From assembly GCA_042408535.1 (NCBI GenBank), contig JBHORA010000140.1:1-8733 (forward strand): 8,733 nucleotides of DNA. The letters are read 5' to 3'. The notes below the pieces were generated by a model. It searched no databases. It saw only the letters and a program-made list of their open reading frames with translations, and had not been told where the DNA came from. Positions 1 to 5,999 of this stretch are shown here, piece by piece; position 1 is the first letter of the stretch, and the number at the start of each line of letters is the position of its first letter. The position numbers were made by a program, and so were the translations under genes. The DNA comes from BPIH01 sp042408535. GTDB taxonomy: Bacteria > Chloroflexota > Limnocylindria > Limnocylindrales > CSP1-4.

Positions 1-155
1 TGGGGCCGGCCGGCCCGGAGCCCGCCGACTGGCTCGACCTCCGACGCCTCCTCTACGGGCTCGACGCGATCCTGCGGCTCCACTGGGCCCAGGAGGAGGA
101 GCTCTACGACTCGCTCGTCGACGAGGCGGAGCGGGAGCTGGTGCCGGCGGCCTGA
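1..155 (+). CDS. C-terminal fragment of a probable hemerythrin-like protein (5' end outside window)
   Basis: The frame whose codons begin at position 3 is open from the left edge to TGA at 153-155 and gives about 50 residues. The piece is helical, acidic and amphipathic. It contains LRLHWAQEEELYDSL, which resembles the last iron-binding helix of hemerythrin-like (HHE) domains, where a His is followed by a run of Glu. Such domains bind a di-iron centre and are used for oxygen or redox sensing or iron handling. The codons end in C or G like those of the other genes, which supports real coding. The next gene begins 116 bases downstream behind its own strong ribosome binding site, so this gene is probably not part of the sugar operon. 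The family call rests on one short motif, and the rest of the protein is outside the window. Confidence 0.5.
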   Translation, partial: GPAGPEPADWLDLRRLLYGLDAILRLHWAQEEELYDSLVDEAERELVPAA

Positions 156-253
156 GATCGGATTGGGGGGCCGGAGCAGCCGGAGGCAGGTGTTAGACTC
201 CCGTTAACCAGAACTCGCCGGGGATCGGCGGATACCAGAGTCGGCGCGAATAC

Positions 254-260
254 AGGAGGA
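254..260 (+). promoter_or_regulatory. Strong Shine-Dalgarno site of sqdB
   Basis: AGGAGGA lies 11 bases before the GTG at 272. It is the only near-perfect Shine-Dalgarno sequence seen in front of any gene here and it fixes the sqdB start. The 116-base gap upstream (156-271) contains an AT-richer patch around 190-210 and another around 245-253 that could belong to a promoter, but no convincing -35/-10 pair with normal spacing was found. Confidence 0.75.
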
Positions 261-271
261 GAACAGACACG

Positions 272-1474
272 GTGGGGCTGCGGATCCTCGTCCTCGGTGG
301 CGACGGCTACCTCGGCTGGCCGACGGCCATGGCCTTCTCCCGGCAGGGCCATCGAGTCGCCGTCCTCGACAACTTCGCGAAGCGCCAGTGGGAGCTCGAG
401 CTCGGGGTCCGGCCGCTCTTCCCGATCCCGACCCTCCACGAGCGGATCCGCGCCTGGCGGGAGGTCACCGAGAACGAGATCGAGTTGTTCGTCGGCGACC
501 TCACCGACTACGCCTTCGTCGACGCGGTCGTCGACACCTTCCGGCCCGACGCCATCGTCCACTACGGCGAGCAGCCCTCGGCGCCCTATTCCATGATCGA
601 CGTCCGCCACGCGACGTACACGCAGGCGAACAACGTCGTCGGGACCCTCAACGTCCTCTTCGCGATCCGCGACCGCTCCCCCGAGACCCACCTCGTCAAG
701 CTCGGGACGATGGGCGAGTACGGGACCCCGAACATCGACATCGAAGAGGGCTTCATCACGATCACCCACAACGGCCGGACCGACACCCTCCCCTTCCCGA
801 AGCTGGCCGGCTCGATCTACCACCTCTCCAAGGTCCACGACAGCCACAACATCCACTTCGCCTGCCGGATCTGGGGGCTCCGGGCGACCGACCTCAACCA
901 GGGCGTCGTCTACGGGGTCGAAACCGACGAATCGGCCCTCGACCCGCGCCTCGCCACCTCCTTCCACTACGACGAGGTCTTTGGCACCGCCCTCAACCGC
1001 TTCTGCGTCCAGGCCGCCATCGGCCACCCCCTCACCGTCTACGGGAAGGGCGGCCAGACAAGGGGCTTTCTGAACATCCGGGACACGATCGCCTGCGTCG
1101 GCCTCGCCGTCGCGAACCCGCCCGAGCCCGGCGAGTACCGCGTCTTCAACCAGTTCACCGAGCAGTTCAACGTTCGGGAGCTCGCCGAACGGGTGAAGGC
1201 GGCGGCCGAGCACCTGGGTTGGTCGGTGACGATCGAGCACCGGCCGAACCCTCGCAAGGAGGCCGAGGAGCACTACTACAACGCCCGCCACACGAAGCTC
1301 TTGGAGCTCGGGCTCGTGCCCCACCTGCTCAACGAGGAGCTGATCGACACGATGCTCCTCAAGATCAAGGCCCACGAGGATCGAATCGACCGGACGGCCT
1401 TCGTCAAGAACGTCCGCTGGGTCCCGGAGCGGGCGGGCGGGGCCGCGCCGGAGCGGAGCCCGGTCGGCGGGTGA
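272..1474 (+). CDS. sqdB: UDP-sulfoquinovose synthase
   Basis: This cytoplasmic NAD-dependent enzyme of the extended SDR family converts UDP-glucose and sulfite to UDP-sulfoquinovose, the sulfonated sugar donor for sulfolipid and some glycans. The 400-residue product has the family's normal length. It shows the NAD-binding GGDGYLGW at residues 9-16, QPSAPYSMI at 101-109, TMGEYGTPNIDI from 146, SIYHLSKVHDSHN at 181-193, DLNQGVVYG at 207-215, FNQFTEQF at 292-299 and YYN at 335-337. By alignment to plant SQD1 (Thr145, Tyr182, Lys186), the catalytic residues are Thr146, Tyr183 and Lys187, all present. GTG at 272 is chosen because it follows AGGAGGA and gives a glycine-rich loop right after the first strand. 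The stop overlaps the next gene's GTG (GTGA, 1471-1474), so translation is probably coupled. The last ~15 residues (Gly, Ala, Pro, Arg-rich) lie beyond the conserved domain. The family call is very secure. Use in SQDG or in a glycan is undecided. Confidence 0.96.
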   Translation: MGLRILVLGGDGYLGWPTAMAFSRQGHRVAVLDNFAKRQWELELGVRPLFPIPTLHERIRAWREVTENEIELFVGDLTDYAFVDAVVDTFRPDAIVHYGEQPSAPYSMIDVRHATYTQANNVVGTLNVLFAIRDRSPETHLVKLGTMGEYGTPNIDIEEGFITITHNGRTDTLPFPKLAGSIYHLSKVHDSHNIHFACRIWGLRATDLNQGVVYGVETDESALDPRLATSFHYDEVFGTALNRFCVQAAIGHPLTVYGKGGQTRGFLNIRDTIACVGLAVANPPEPGEYRVFNQFTEQFNVRELAERVKAAAEHLGWSVTIEHRPNPRKEAEEHYYNARHTKLLELGLVPHLLNEELIDTMLLKIKAHEDRIDRTAFVKNVRWVPERAGGAAPERSPVGG

Positions 1475-2568
1475 GCGAGCCCGAGCGAACCGACCAGGCC
1501 GACGCCGCCGATCCGGCCAATCCGGCCGACCAGGCCCTCCCGACCCACCCGGCCGAGGCCGCCGGCACGATGCACCCCGACGGCTCGCCGATGCGGCGGA
1601 CCGTCCTCGTCACCGGCGGGGCCGGCTTCGTCGGCTCGAACCTCGCCCGTCTCCTCGTGGCGCGCGGCAACCGGGTCCGGGTCCTCGACGACGGCTCGAT
1701 CGGCTCCTTTCGCTACCTCGCCGGCCTGCCGGTCGAGGTCGTTCGGGCCTCCCTGGCCGAAACCGCCGCCGTCGAGGCGGCCCTCGCCGGGGCCGACGCC
1801 GTCGTCCATCTCGCCGCCCGGGCCGGGATCCCCGATTCGGTCGCCGACCCGCTCGGGACTTTCGAGGCGAACGTCGCGGCGACCGTCCGGCTCCTCGAGA
1901 CCGCCCGCCGGGCCGGCGTCCGGCGCTTCGTCTTCGCCTCCTCGAACGCCGCCGCCGGGCCGCATCCCCCGCCGGTCACCGAGGACGACCTCCCGGCGCC
2001 GACCTCCCCGTACGGGGCCTCGAAGCTGGCCGGGGAAGCCTACCTTCAGGCGTACGCGGCGACGTACGGCCTCGTCGCCACGAGCCTTCGGTTTTCGAAC
2101 GCCTACGGGCCGCGCTCCCTCCACAAGAAGAGCGTCGTCGCCGCCTGGGTCCGGGCGGCGCTCGCCGGCGCGCCGCTTACGATCCACGGCGACGGTCGCC
2201 AGACCCGCGACTTCGTCTTCGTTGACGACGTCGCCCGGGCGATCACCGCCGTCCTCGACGCCCCGGCCGAGCTGGTCGGCGGCGAGCGATTCCTCGTCGG
2301 GACGGGCGTCGAGACGACGATCCTCGAGCTCGCCGCCGCCGTGGAGCAGGCCGTCGGTGCACCCCTCGAACGCCGCTTCCTCCCGGAGCGGCCGGGAGAC
2401 CTGCGCCGGAACGTCGGCCAGGTGACGAAGATCGCCGGGCGGCTCGGCTGGCGGGCGACGGTCGACCTCGAGGCCGGGCTCGCGGCGACGGTCGCCTGGT
2501 TCCGGGAGGCGCTCGCCGCCCCGGAGCTCGCCGCCATCGGACCGCACGCCGCCTCGGGCTCGGAATGA
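1471..2568 (+). CDS. NAD-dependent nucleotide-sugar epimerase/dehydratase (GalE-like extended SDR)
   Basis: A cytoplasmic Rossmann-fold enzyme that acts on UDP- or dTDP-linked sugars, most like UDP-glucose/UDP-GlcNAc 4-epimerases. The exact substrate cannot be read from the sequence. Numbering from the internal Met at 1591 (325 residues, the usual family length), it has TGGAGFVGSN at 8-17, HLAARAGIPDSVADP at 73-87, the catalytic-Ser region FASSN at 115-119, YGASK with Tyr141/Lys145, and RQTRDFVFVDDVARA at 203-217. The GTG at 1471 overlaps the sqdB stop (GTGA) and adds a 40-residue Asp/Ala/Pro-rich leader. ATG at 1570 and ATG at 1591 are alternative starts, none with a strong Shine-Dalgarno site. 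I kept 1471 because the leader has the same C/G-ending codons as the gene and leaves no gap. The stop overlaps the flippase start (ATGA). Within the operon it probably makes a second sugar donor for the same glycan. Confidence 0.88.
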   Translation: MSEPERTDQADAADPANPADQALPTHPAEAAGTMHPDGSPMRRTVLVTGGAGFVGSNLARLLVARGNRVRVLDDGSIGSFRYLAGLPVEVVRASLAETAAVEAALAGADAVVHLAARAGIPDSVADPLGTFEANVAATVRLLETARRAGVRRFVFASSNAAAGPHPPPVTEDDLPAPTSPYGASKLAGEAYLQAYAATYGLVATSLRFSNAYGPRSLHKKSVVAAWVRAALAGAPLTIHGDGRQTRDFVFVDDVARAITAVLDAPAELVGGERFLVGTGVETTILELAAAVEQAVGAPLERRFLPERPGDLRRNVGQVTKIAGRLGWRATVDLEAGLAATVAWFREALAAPELAAIGPHAASGSE

Positions 2569-4010
2569 CGGACGAGGCCTCGTCGGGCGGCCCCTCCCCT
2601 CTGGCCCGGGATGCCCTCGTCACCATCGCTACCCGGGTCGGCCTCGCCGTCCTCATCTTCGCCACCGACGTCGCCCTCGCCCGCCTCCTCGGCCCGGCGG
2701 CCAAGGGGCGCTTCGCCCTCGTCCTCCTCTACTCCCAGCTCGCGGCCCTCGTCGTCGGCTGGGGGATGGACCAGGCCCTCGCCGTCGTCTCGGCCCGCGA
2801 TCGCGCCTCGGCCCGGCGCGCCTTCGCCAACGCCCTCGTCTGGACCGCCGTCGTGGGCGGGGCGGCCGTCCTCGTCTCCCTCTGGGCGTACGGGGTTCCG
2901 TCGGAGGGCCGGCCGCGGGGTCCTTTGACCGCCCTCCTCCCGAACCTCTCGGCGAGCCAGTTCGCCTTCGCCGCCTTCGCCCTGCCGGGCGAGCTCTTCT
3001 TCGCCCTCGGCCTCTTCGCCCTCCTCGGCCGTCGGCGGGTCGTCGCCTACGGCGCGATCCGGCTCCTGCGCCGCGGCATCCTGCTCGTCGCCGCGCTTGC
3101 GGCCGCGGCGATCGCCCGGCTCTCGCTCGACGTCGCCCTCGTCCTCAACCTCGTCGCCCTCGCGGCGGCCGGAATCGCGATCGGCGTCGTCGTAGCCCGG
3201 GACGGGACGGCGGGCCTCCGCCCCGACACCGCGCTCCTCCGCGAGCAGCTCGACTTCGGTAGTCGGGCCCTGCCCGGCTCGCTCGCCGAGCGGCTCCAGT
3301 TCCGGGCCGACGCCTTCCTCTTGAACGTGTTCGTCGACGTCCGGGCGACGGGGATCTACTCAGTCGCCCAGGGTCTCGCCGAAACGCTCTGGTACGTCCC
3401 GAACGCCCTCGGGGTCGTCATGTTCAGCCGGGCCGTCGACCCTCGCGCCGATGCCGGGCGGATCGCCGCGGTCCTGACCCGCACGACCCTCGCCCTCGCC
3501 GTCGTCCTCGCCGTCCCGGCCTTCGTCCTCGGGCCCCGCCTCGTCCGGTTCGTCTACGGTTCGACCTTCGCTGACGCGGGCGTCGCCCTCCGGCTCATCC
3601 TGCCCGGGATCGTCGCCTACAGCATCGTCGCGATCCTCTCCCGGTACGTGACCGGCCGGGGCCGCCCGGGCACGACGACCCTGATCTTCGGGGCCGGCCT
3701 CGCCGCCAACCTCGCCGCGAACCTCGTCCTCATCCCGGCCTTTGGCCTGGCCGGGGCGGCCGTCGCCTCGTCGATGTCGTACCTCCTGACGGCCGGCCTC
3801 ATGGTCGCCGTCTTCCGTCGTCTGTCCGGGCGGGGGGTCGTCGAGACCCTCGTCGTCCGCCCCGCCGACGTCCGGGCGCTCGTCGCAGCGCTCGCTGCGC
3901 TCCGGGACCGGCTCCGCGGGCGCCGGGCCGGGCGGCTCGTCCCGCTCCGGGGTGGGGCGCCGGCGGCCGAGCTCGTCATCGGCGAGGCGGAACCGGGCGA
4001 GGAACCGTAG
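2565..4010 (+). CDS. Polysaccharide/oligosaccharide flippase (Wzx/MATE-like membrane protein)
   Basis: This 481-residue, strongly hydrophobic protein has about 12 likely membrane spans. Examples are residues 20-44, 50-70, 88-109, 131-154, 170-184, 189-210, 308-326, 342-358, 372-392 and 396-416. The segment 247-290 (RADAFLLNVFVDVRATGIYS and the following ETLWYVPNALGVVMFSRA) and GLAGAAVASSMSYLL at 394-408 are typical of the C-terminal half of polysaccharide-biosynthesis exporters. Such proteins move a lipid-linked oligosaccharide across the cytoplasmic membrane. A basic then acidic tail from ~432 to 481 is probably cytoplasmic and not conserved. The ATG overlaps the epimerase TGA (ATGA, 2565-2568), so translation is likely coupled. 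Sitting directly behind sqdB and an epimerase, it suggests that the sugars made by those enzymes are assembled into something exported. An O-antigen or teichoic-type transporter of the same superfamily is the main alternative. The cargo is unknown. Confidence 0.9.
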   Translation: MTDEASSGGPSPLARDALVTIATRVGLAVLIFATDVALARLLGPAAKGRFALVLLYSQLAALVVGWGMDQALAVVSARDRASARRAFANALVWTAVVGGAAVLVSLWAYGVPSEGRPRGPLTALLPNLSASQFAFAAFALPGELFFALGLFALLGRRRVVAYGAIRLLRRGILLVAALAAAAIARLSLDVALVLNLVALAAAGIAIGVVVARDGTAGLRPDTALLREQLDFGSRALPGSLAERLQFRADAFLLNVFVDVRATGIYSVAQGLAETLWYVPNALGVVMFSRAVDPRADAGRIAAVLTRTTLALAVVLAVPAFVLGPRLVRFVYGSTFADAGVALRLILPGIVAYSIVAILSRYVTGRGRPGTTTLIFGAGLAANLAANLVLIPAFGLAGAAVASSMSYLLTAGLMVAVFRRLSGRGVVETLVVRPADVRALVAALAALRDRLRGRRAGRLVPLRGGAPAAELVIGEAEPGEEP

Positions 4011-4039
4011 GGCGGGGCGGAGCAGGCACGGGCAGGGCT

Positions 4040-5260
4040 GTGGGGATCCGCCTCCTCGTCGTCGACGACAACCCGCACCTCCGCTGGGAGGGCGCGATCT
4101 ACCCGCGGAACGCGGCGTTCGAGCACTTCGCGGCCGGGCTCCTCGATCTGCCGGGCCGGCCGGTCGAGCGGCTCGTCGCCTGCCTGCCGGTCGCCCCTGC
4201 GGGATCGCCGCCGCCCTCGCGGCCATTGGACCCGCGGATCGAGGTCGTCGCAACCGAGCCCTTCGAGGGGATCGCCGGGTTCCTGGGCCGGGCGGTCTCG
4301 ATCTGGCGCGCCAACGCGCCGCGCCTGCGGGCCGCCATCGCCGAGGCCGACCTGGTCTGGCTCAAGGTGCCGGCCTCGAACGCCCTCCTCGCCGCCGCCC
4401 TCGCTCGGGCCGCTGGTCGTCCCCGCTCCGTCTGGGTCGCCGGGAGCGCCGCGGCGGTGGCGGCGGCACGGTACGAGGGGCCGGCACGGGTCGGCGCCAC
4501 GGTGATCGGAGTCGGGTATGACCTCGCGGGGCGGCTCGCCGGTCTCGGCGGGGTCCGGATCGTCGTCGGCGAGAACCTGGTCCGCCCCGATGGCTCGCCG
4601 GGCGAGGGGCTCGTCGCCAGTCTGGTCGAGGCTGACGAGCTTCGGCCGTCCGGCTCGGTGGCGTCGGCGGTGGCGTCGCTCGAGACCGGCCGGCTCGGCA
4701 CAACCGAGCGCCCCCTCCGGCTTGTCTACGCCGGGCGACTGGCCCCCGGGAAGGGTCTCGAGACGCTGTTCGAGGCGGTCGCCCACCTCGCCGCCGGCGA
4801 TCGAAGGGTCGAGCTCGACCTCGTCGGCGACGGTCCACTCCGGCCGCGCTTGGAGGCCCGGGCACGCGCCCTCGGGATCGCCGAGCTGGTCGGCTTTGCC
4901 GGCTACCTGGGGGAACGGGCGGCCTATCTCGAGCGGCTCGCCCGGGCCGACCTCTTCGTCCACCCGTCGGCGGCCGAAGGCTTCCCGAAGGTGATCCTCG
5001 ACGCGATGGCCGTTGGCCTTCCGGTCGTCGCCGTGCCGGCTGGACAGCTCGCCCCGCTCGCCCGGGCGGGCATCGTCGAAGGGGTCCGACCGACGGCAGC
5101 CGATCTGGCGGGTGTCGTCCGGGAGCTCGCCGGCGACGCGCTTCGGCGGGCGCTGCTCTCGTCGGCCGGCGCGTCGTTCGTCGTCCGCCACACGCGCCCG
5201 GCCGAGGCGGCACGGCTCGTGGCGCGCTGGCGGGCGGCCTGGCCGGACCTGCCGTGGTAG
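4040..5260 (+). CDS. GT4-type (GT-B fold) glycosyltransferase
   Basis: A cytoplasmic or membrane-associated transferase that moves a sugar from a nucleotide donor to a lipid or glycan acceptor. Of 406 residues, the first ~200 form a divergent acceptor domain. Residues 225-380 are a clear glycosyltransferase group 1 domain: LVYAGRLAPGKGLETL at 228-243, LVGDGPLR at 261-268, VGFAGYLG at 284-291, and ADLFVHPSAAEGFPKVILD at 303-321. The usual EX7E motif reads EX7D (Glu313, Asp321), a conservative change. Asp is common at this place in related enzymes. GTG at 4040 follows the flippase stop by 29 bases with only a weak purine-rich GGCAGGG site. Its position as fourth gene of the sqdB operon makes it a candidate for transferring sulfoquinovose, either to diacylglycerol (SqdX role, also GT4) or to a glycan intermediate. 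The acceptor domain does not decide this. Confidence 0.9.
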   Translation: MGIRLLVVDDNPHLRWEGAIYPRNAAFEHFAAGLLDLPGRPVERLVACLPVAPAGSPPPSRPLDPRIEVVATEPFEGIAGFLGRAVSIWRANAPRLRAAIAEADLVWLKVPASNALLAAALARAAGRPRSVWVAGSAAAVAAARYEGPARVGATVIGVGYDLAGRLAGLGGVRIVVGENLVRPDGSPGEGLVASLVEADELRPSGSVASAVASLETGRLGTTERPLRLVYAGRLAPGKGLETLFEAVAHLAAGDRRVELDLVGDGPLRPRLEARARALGIAELVGFAGYLGERAAYLERLARADLFVHPSAAEGFPKVILDAMAVGLPVVAVPAGQLAPLARAGIVEGVRPTAADLAGVVRELAGDALRRALLSSAGASFVVRHTRPAEAARLVARWRAAWPDLPW

Positions 5261-5283
5261 GGAACCGCCTCGGCTAGCCGGTT

Positions 5284-5429
5284 GGCCGCCGTCTTCCCGG
5301 GACCGGCCGCCGTCTTCCCGGGACCGGCCGCATCCCCGAGCCGGCCGCGCCCGAAGGCGGCCGCATCCCCGAGCCGGCCGCCGTCTTCCCGGGACCGGCC
5401 GCATCCCCGAGCCGGCCGCGCCCGGAGGC
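5284..5429. repeat. Mosaic of three short GC-rich modules in order A-A-B-C-B-A-B-C
   Basis: Eight abutting modules all begin with GGCCGC. A is 21 bp, its last 15 bases being CGTCTTCCCGGGACC, and occurs at 5284-5304, 5305-5325 and 5376-5396. B is 17 bp (GGCCGCATCCCCGAGCC) at 5326-5342, 5359-5375 and 5397-5413. C is 16 bp (GGCCGCGCCCGAAGGC, one A/G difference) at 5343-5358 and 5414-5429. Copies of A and of B are identical. The block begins 23 bases after the GT4 stop codon. Block duplication (B-C twice, A-B twice) is the likely origin, and no function is evident. The shared GGCCGC heads and the TCCCGGGA palindrome in A would allow alternative folded forms in a transcript. Confidence 0.85.
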
Positions 5430-5439
5430 GATCCTCCGG
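5422..5439 (+). terminator. Hairpin, possible terminator of the sqdB operon
   Basis: CCGGAGG and CCTCCGG form a perfect 7-bp GC stem around the tetraloop CGAT. Only two T residues follow, so it is not a classic Rho-independent terminator. It lies 161 bases past the GT4 stop, at the border between the module mosaic and the first 51-bp unit. It could equally block 3' exonucleases. Confidence 0.35.
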
Positions 5440-5448
5440 TTGCCCGCC

Positions 5449-5670
5449 GTGACGCCCAGGCTGGACATTTGCCCCGTCCGGGTGGCTCGGCTGCCGTCCG
5501 TGACGTCCTGGCTGGACATCTGCCCAGCACGGCCCCGCCACGGCCCGCCGTGACGGCCTGGCTGGACACTTCACCGGTACGGGTCGTTCGACCGCCCGCC
5601 GTGACGGCCTGGCTGGACACTTCACCGGTACGGGTCGTTCGACCGCCCGCCGTGACGGCCTGGCTGGACA
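5449..5670 (+). repeat. Left array: five forward copies of a 19-bp motif at 51-bp pitch
   Basis: The cores are at 5449-5467, 5500-5518, 5550-5568, 5601-5619 and 5652-5670, with consensus GTGACGGCCTGGCTGGACA. The three inner copies are identical, and the two outer ones differ at up to three positions. Spacers are 32, 31, 32 and 32 bases. The two inner spacers (5569-5600 and 5620-5651) are identical, while the outer two differ. GTGACG and GCTGGACA are invariant. The right-hand array carries the same motif reversed. Identical adjacent spacers rule out an ordinary CRISPR array. Confidence 0.92.
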
Positions 5671-5702
5671 GTTCACACCCAACCGGGGCGACGACCGCGA
5701 GA

Positions 5703-5925
5703 TGTCAAGCTACGGCGTCACTGGTGGCAGCCTCGGGGCCGAACAGCGCGAGATGTCAAGCTACGGCGTCACTGGTGGCAGCCTCGGGGCCGAACAGCGC
5801 GAGATGTCAAGCTACGGCGTCACCGGTGGCAGCCTCGGGGCCGAACCGCGCGAGATGTCAAGCTACGGCGTCACGAAGAGCTCCCGAACCCACCTGGACC
5901 GCGAGATGTCCGGGTACGGCGTCAC
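5703..5925 (-). repeat. Right array: five inverted copies of the same motif at 51-bp pitch
   Basis: Cores read on the plus strand are at 5703-5721, 5754-5772, 5805-5823, 5856-5874 and 5907-5925. The first four are TGTCAAGCTACGGCGTCAC. The last is TGTCCGGGTACGGCGTCAC. Their reverse complement matches the left-array core at 15 of 19 positions, conserving GTGACG, part of the centre and GACA. All four spacers are exactly 32 bases. The first two are identical, the third differs at two bases and the fourth is largely different. Each core is preceded by CGCGAGA. The gap between the last left core and the first right core (5671-5702) is also 32 bases, so the pitch continues through the inversion point. 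Confidence 0.92.
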
Positions 5926-5932
5926 GACGGTT

Positions 5933-5999
5933 CCCCCGGCCCCGCCTCGGCCCCCGGCCCCGTCACCTCGCCCGCGCCCCCGCCCCTACCCCCGGCCCC
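5933..5999 (-). promoter_or_regulatory. Two putative G-quadruplex motifs spanning the GT2 stop codon
   Basis: On the minus strand, which is the mRNA sense of the GT2 gene, G tracts of 4, 5, 4 and 5 lie at 5999-5996, 5993-5989, 5986-5983 and 5981-5977, with loops of 2, 2 and 1 bases. The stop codon TAG (5988-5986) forms a loop and the start of a tract. A second set lies at 5961-5958, 5955-5951, 5943-5940 and 5937-5933, with loops of 2, 7 and 2. On the plus strand the same DNA holds CCCCCGGCCCC three times (5933, 5951, 5989). A structure here could slow termination or stabilise the 3' end. Folding is predicted from tract pattern only. Confidence 0.55.

Larger units (their letters stand above)
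5261..5985. other. Gene-free, repeat-filled region between convergent operons
   Basis: These 725 bases separate the stop of the GT4 gene from the stop of the minus-strand GT2 gene. They hold, left to right, a small palindrome (CGGCTAGCCG, 5271-5280), the A/B/C module mosaic (5284-5429), a hairpin (5422-5439), the two facing 51-bp arrays (5449-5925) and a C-rich tract (5933-5999, reaching into the GT2 gene). Open frames here result from repeat periods divisible by three in GC-rich DNA. None starts from a credible ribosome binding site or resembles a protein family. Both flanking operons must end in or near this region. Confidence 0.85.

Noticed and set aside
104..1375. 423-codon minus-strand open frame opposite sqdB
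   Set aside because: It mirrors the strong sqdB coding frame. Its Val/Asp/Gly/Glu-rich, motif-free product is typical of an antisense shadow in high-GC DNA.
388..1470. Long 5' extension of the epimerase frame through sqdB
   Set aside because: The extension is Arg/Pro/Leu-rich shadow translation of sqdB in another frame. The conserved domain begins after 1590.
5271..5280. Palindrome CGGCTAGCCG eleven bases after the GT4 stop
   Set aside because: Perfect but only 10 bp, with no loop or T tract, so it is too short to call a terminator on its own.
3617..5620. 667-codon minus-strand open frame across flippase, GT4 and repeats
   Set aside because: It overlaps two well-supported plus-strand genes, shows no domain, and is low-complexity Arg/Gly/Pro.
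5449..5925. CRISPR-like look of 19-bp repeats with 32-base spacers
   Set aside because: Adjacent spacers are identical or nearly so, repeats are too short, the orientation inverts midway, and no cas gene is present in the window.
5449..5925. Insertion-sequence remnant flanked by terminal inverted repeats
   Set aside because: If TGTC marks element ends, the arms point the wrong way to enclose an element between them, only 32 bases lie between the arms, and no transposase remains. Kept only as one hypothesis in the array finding.
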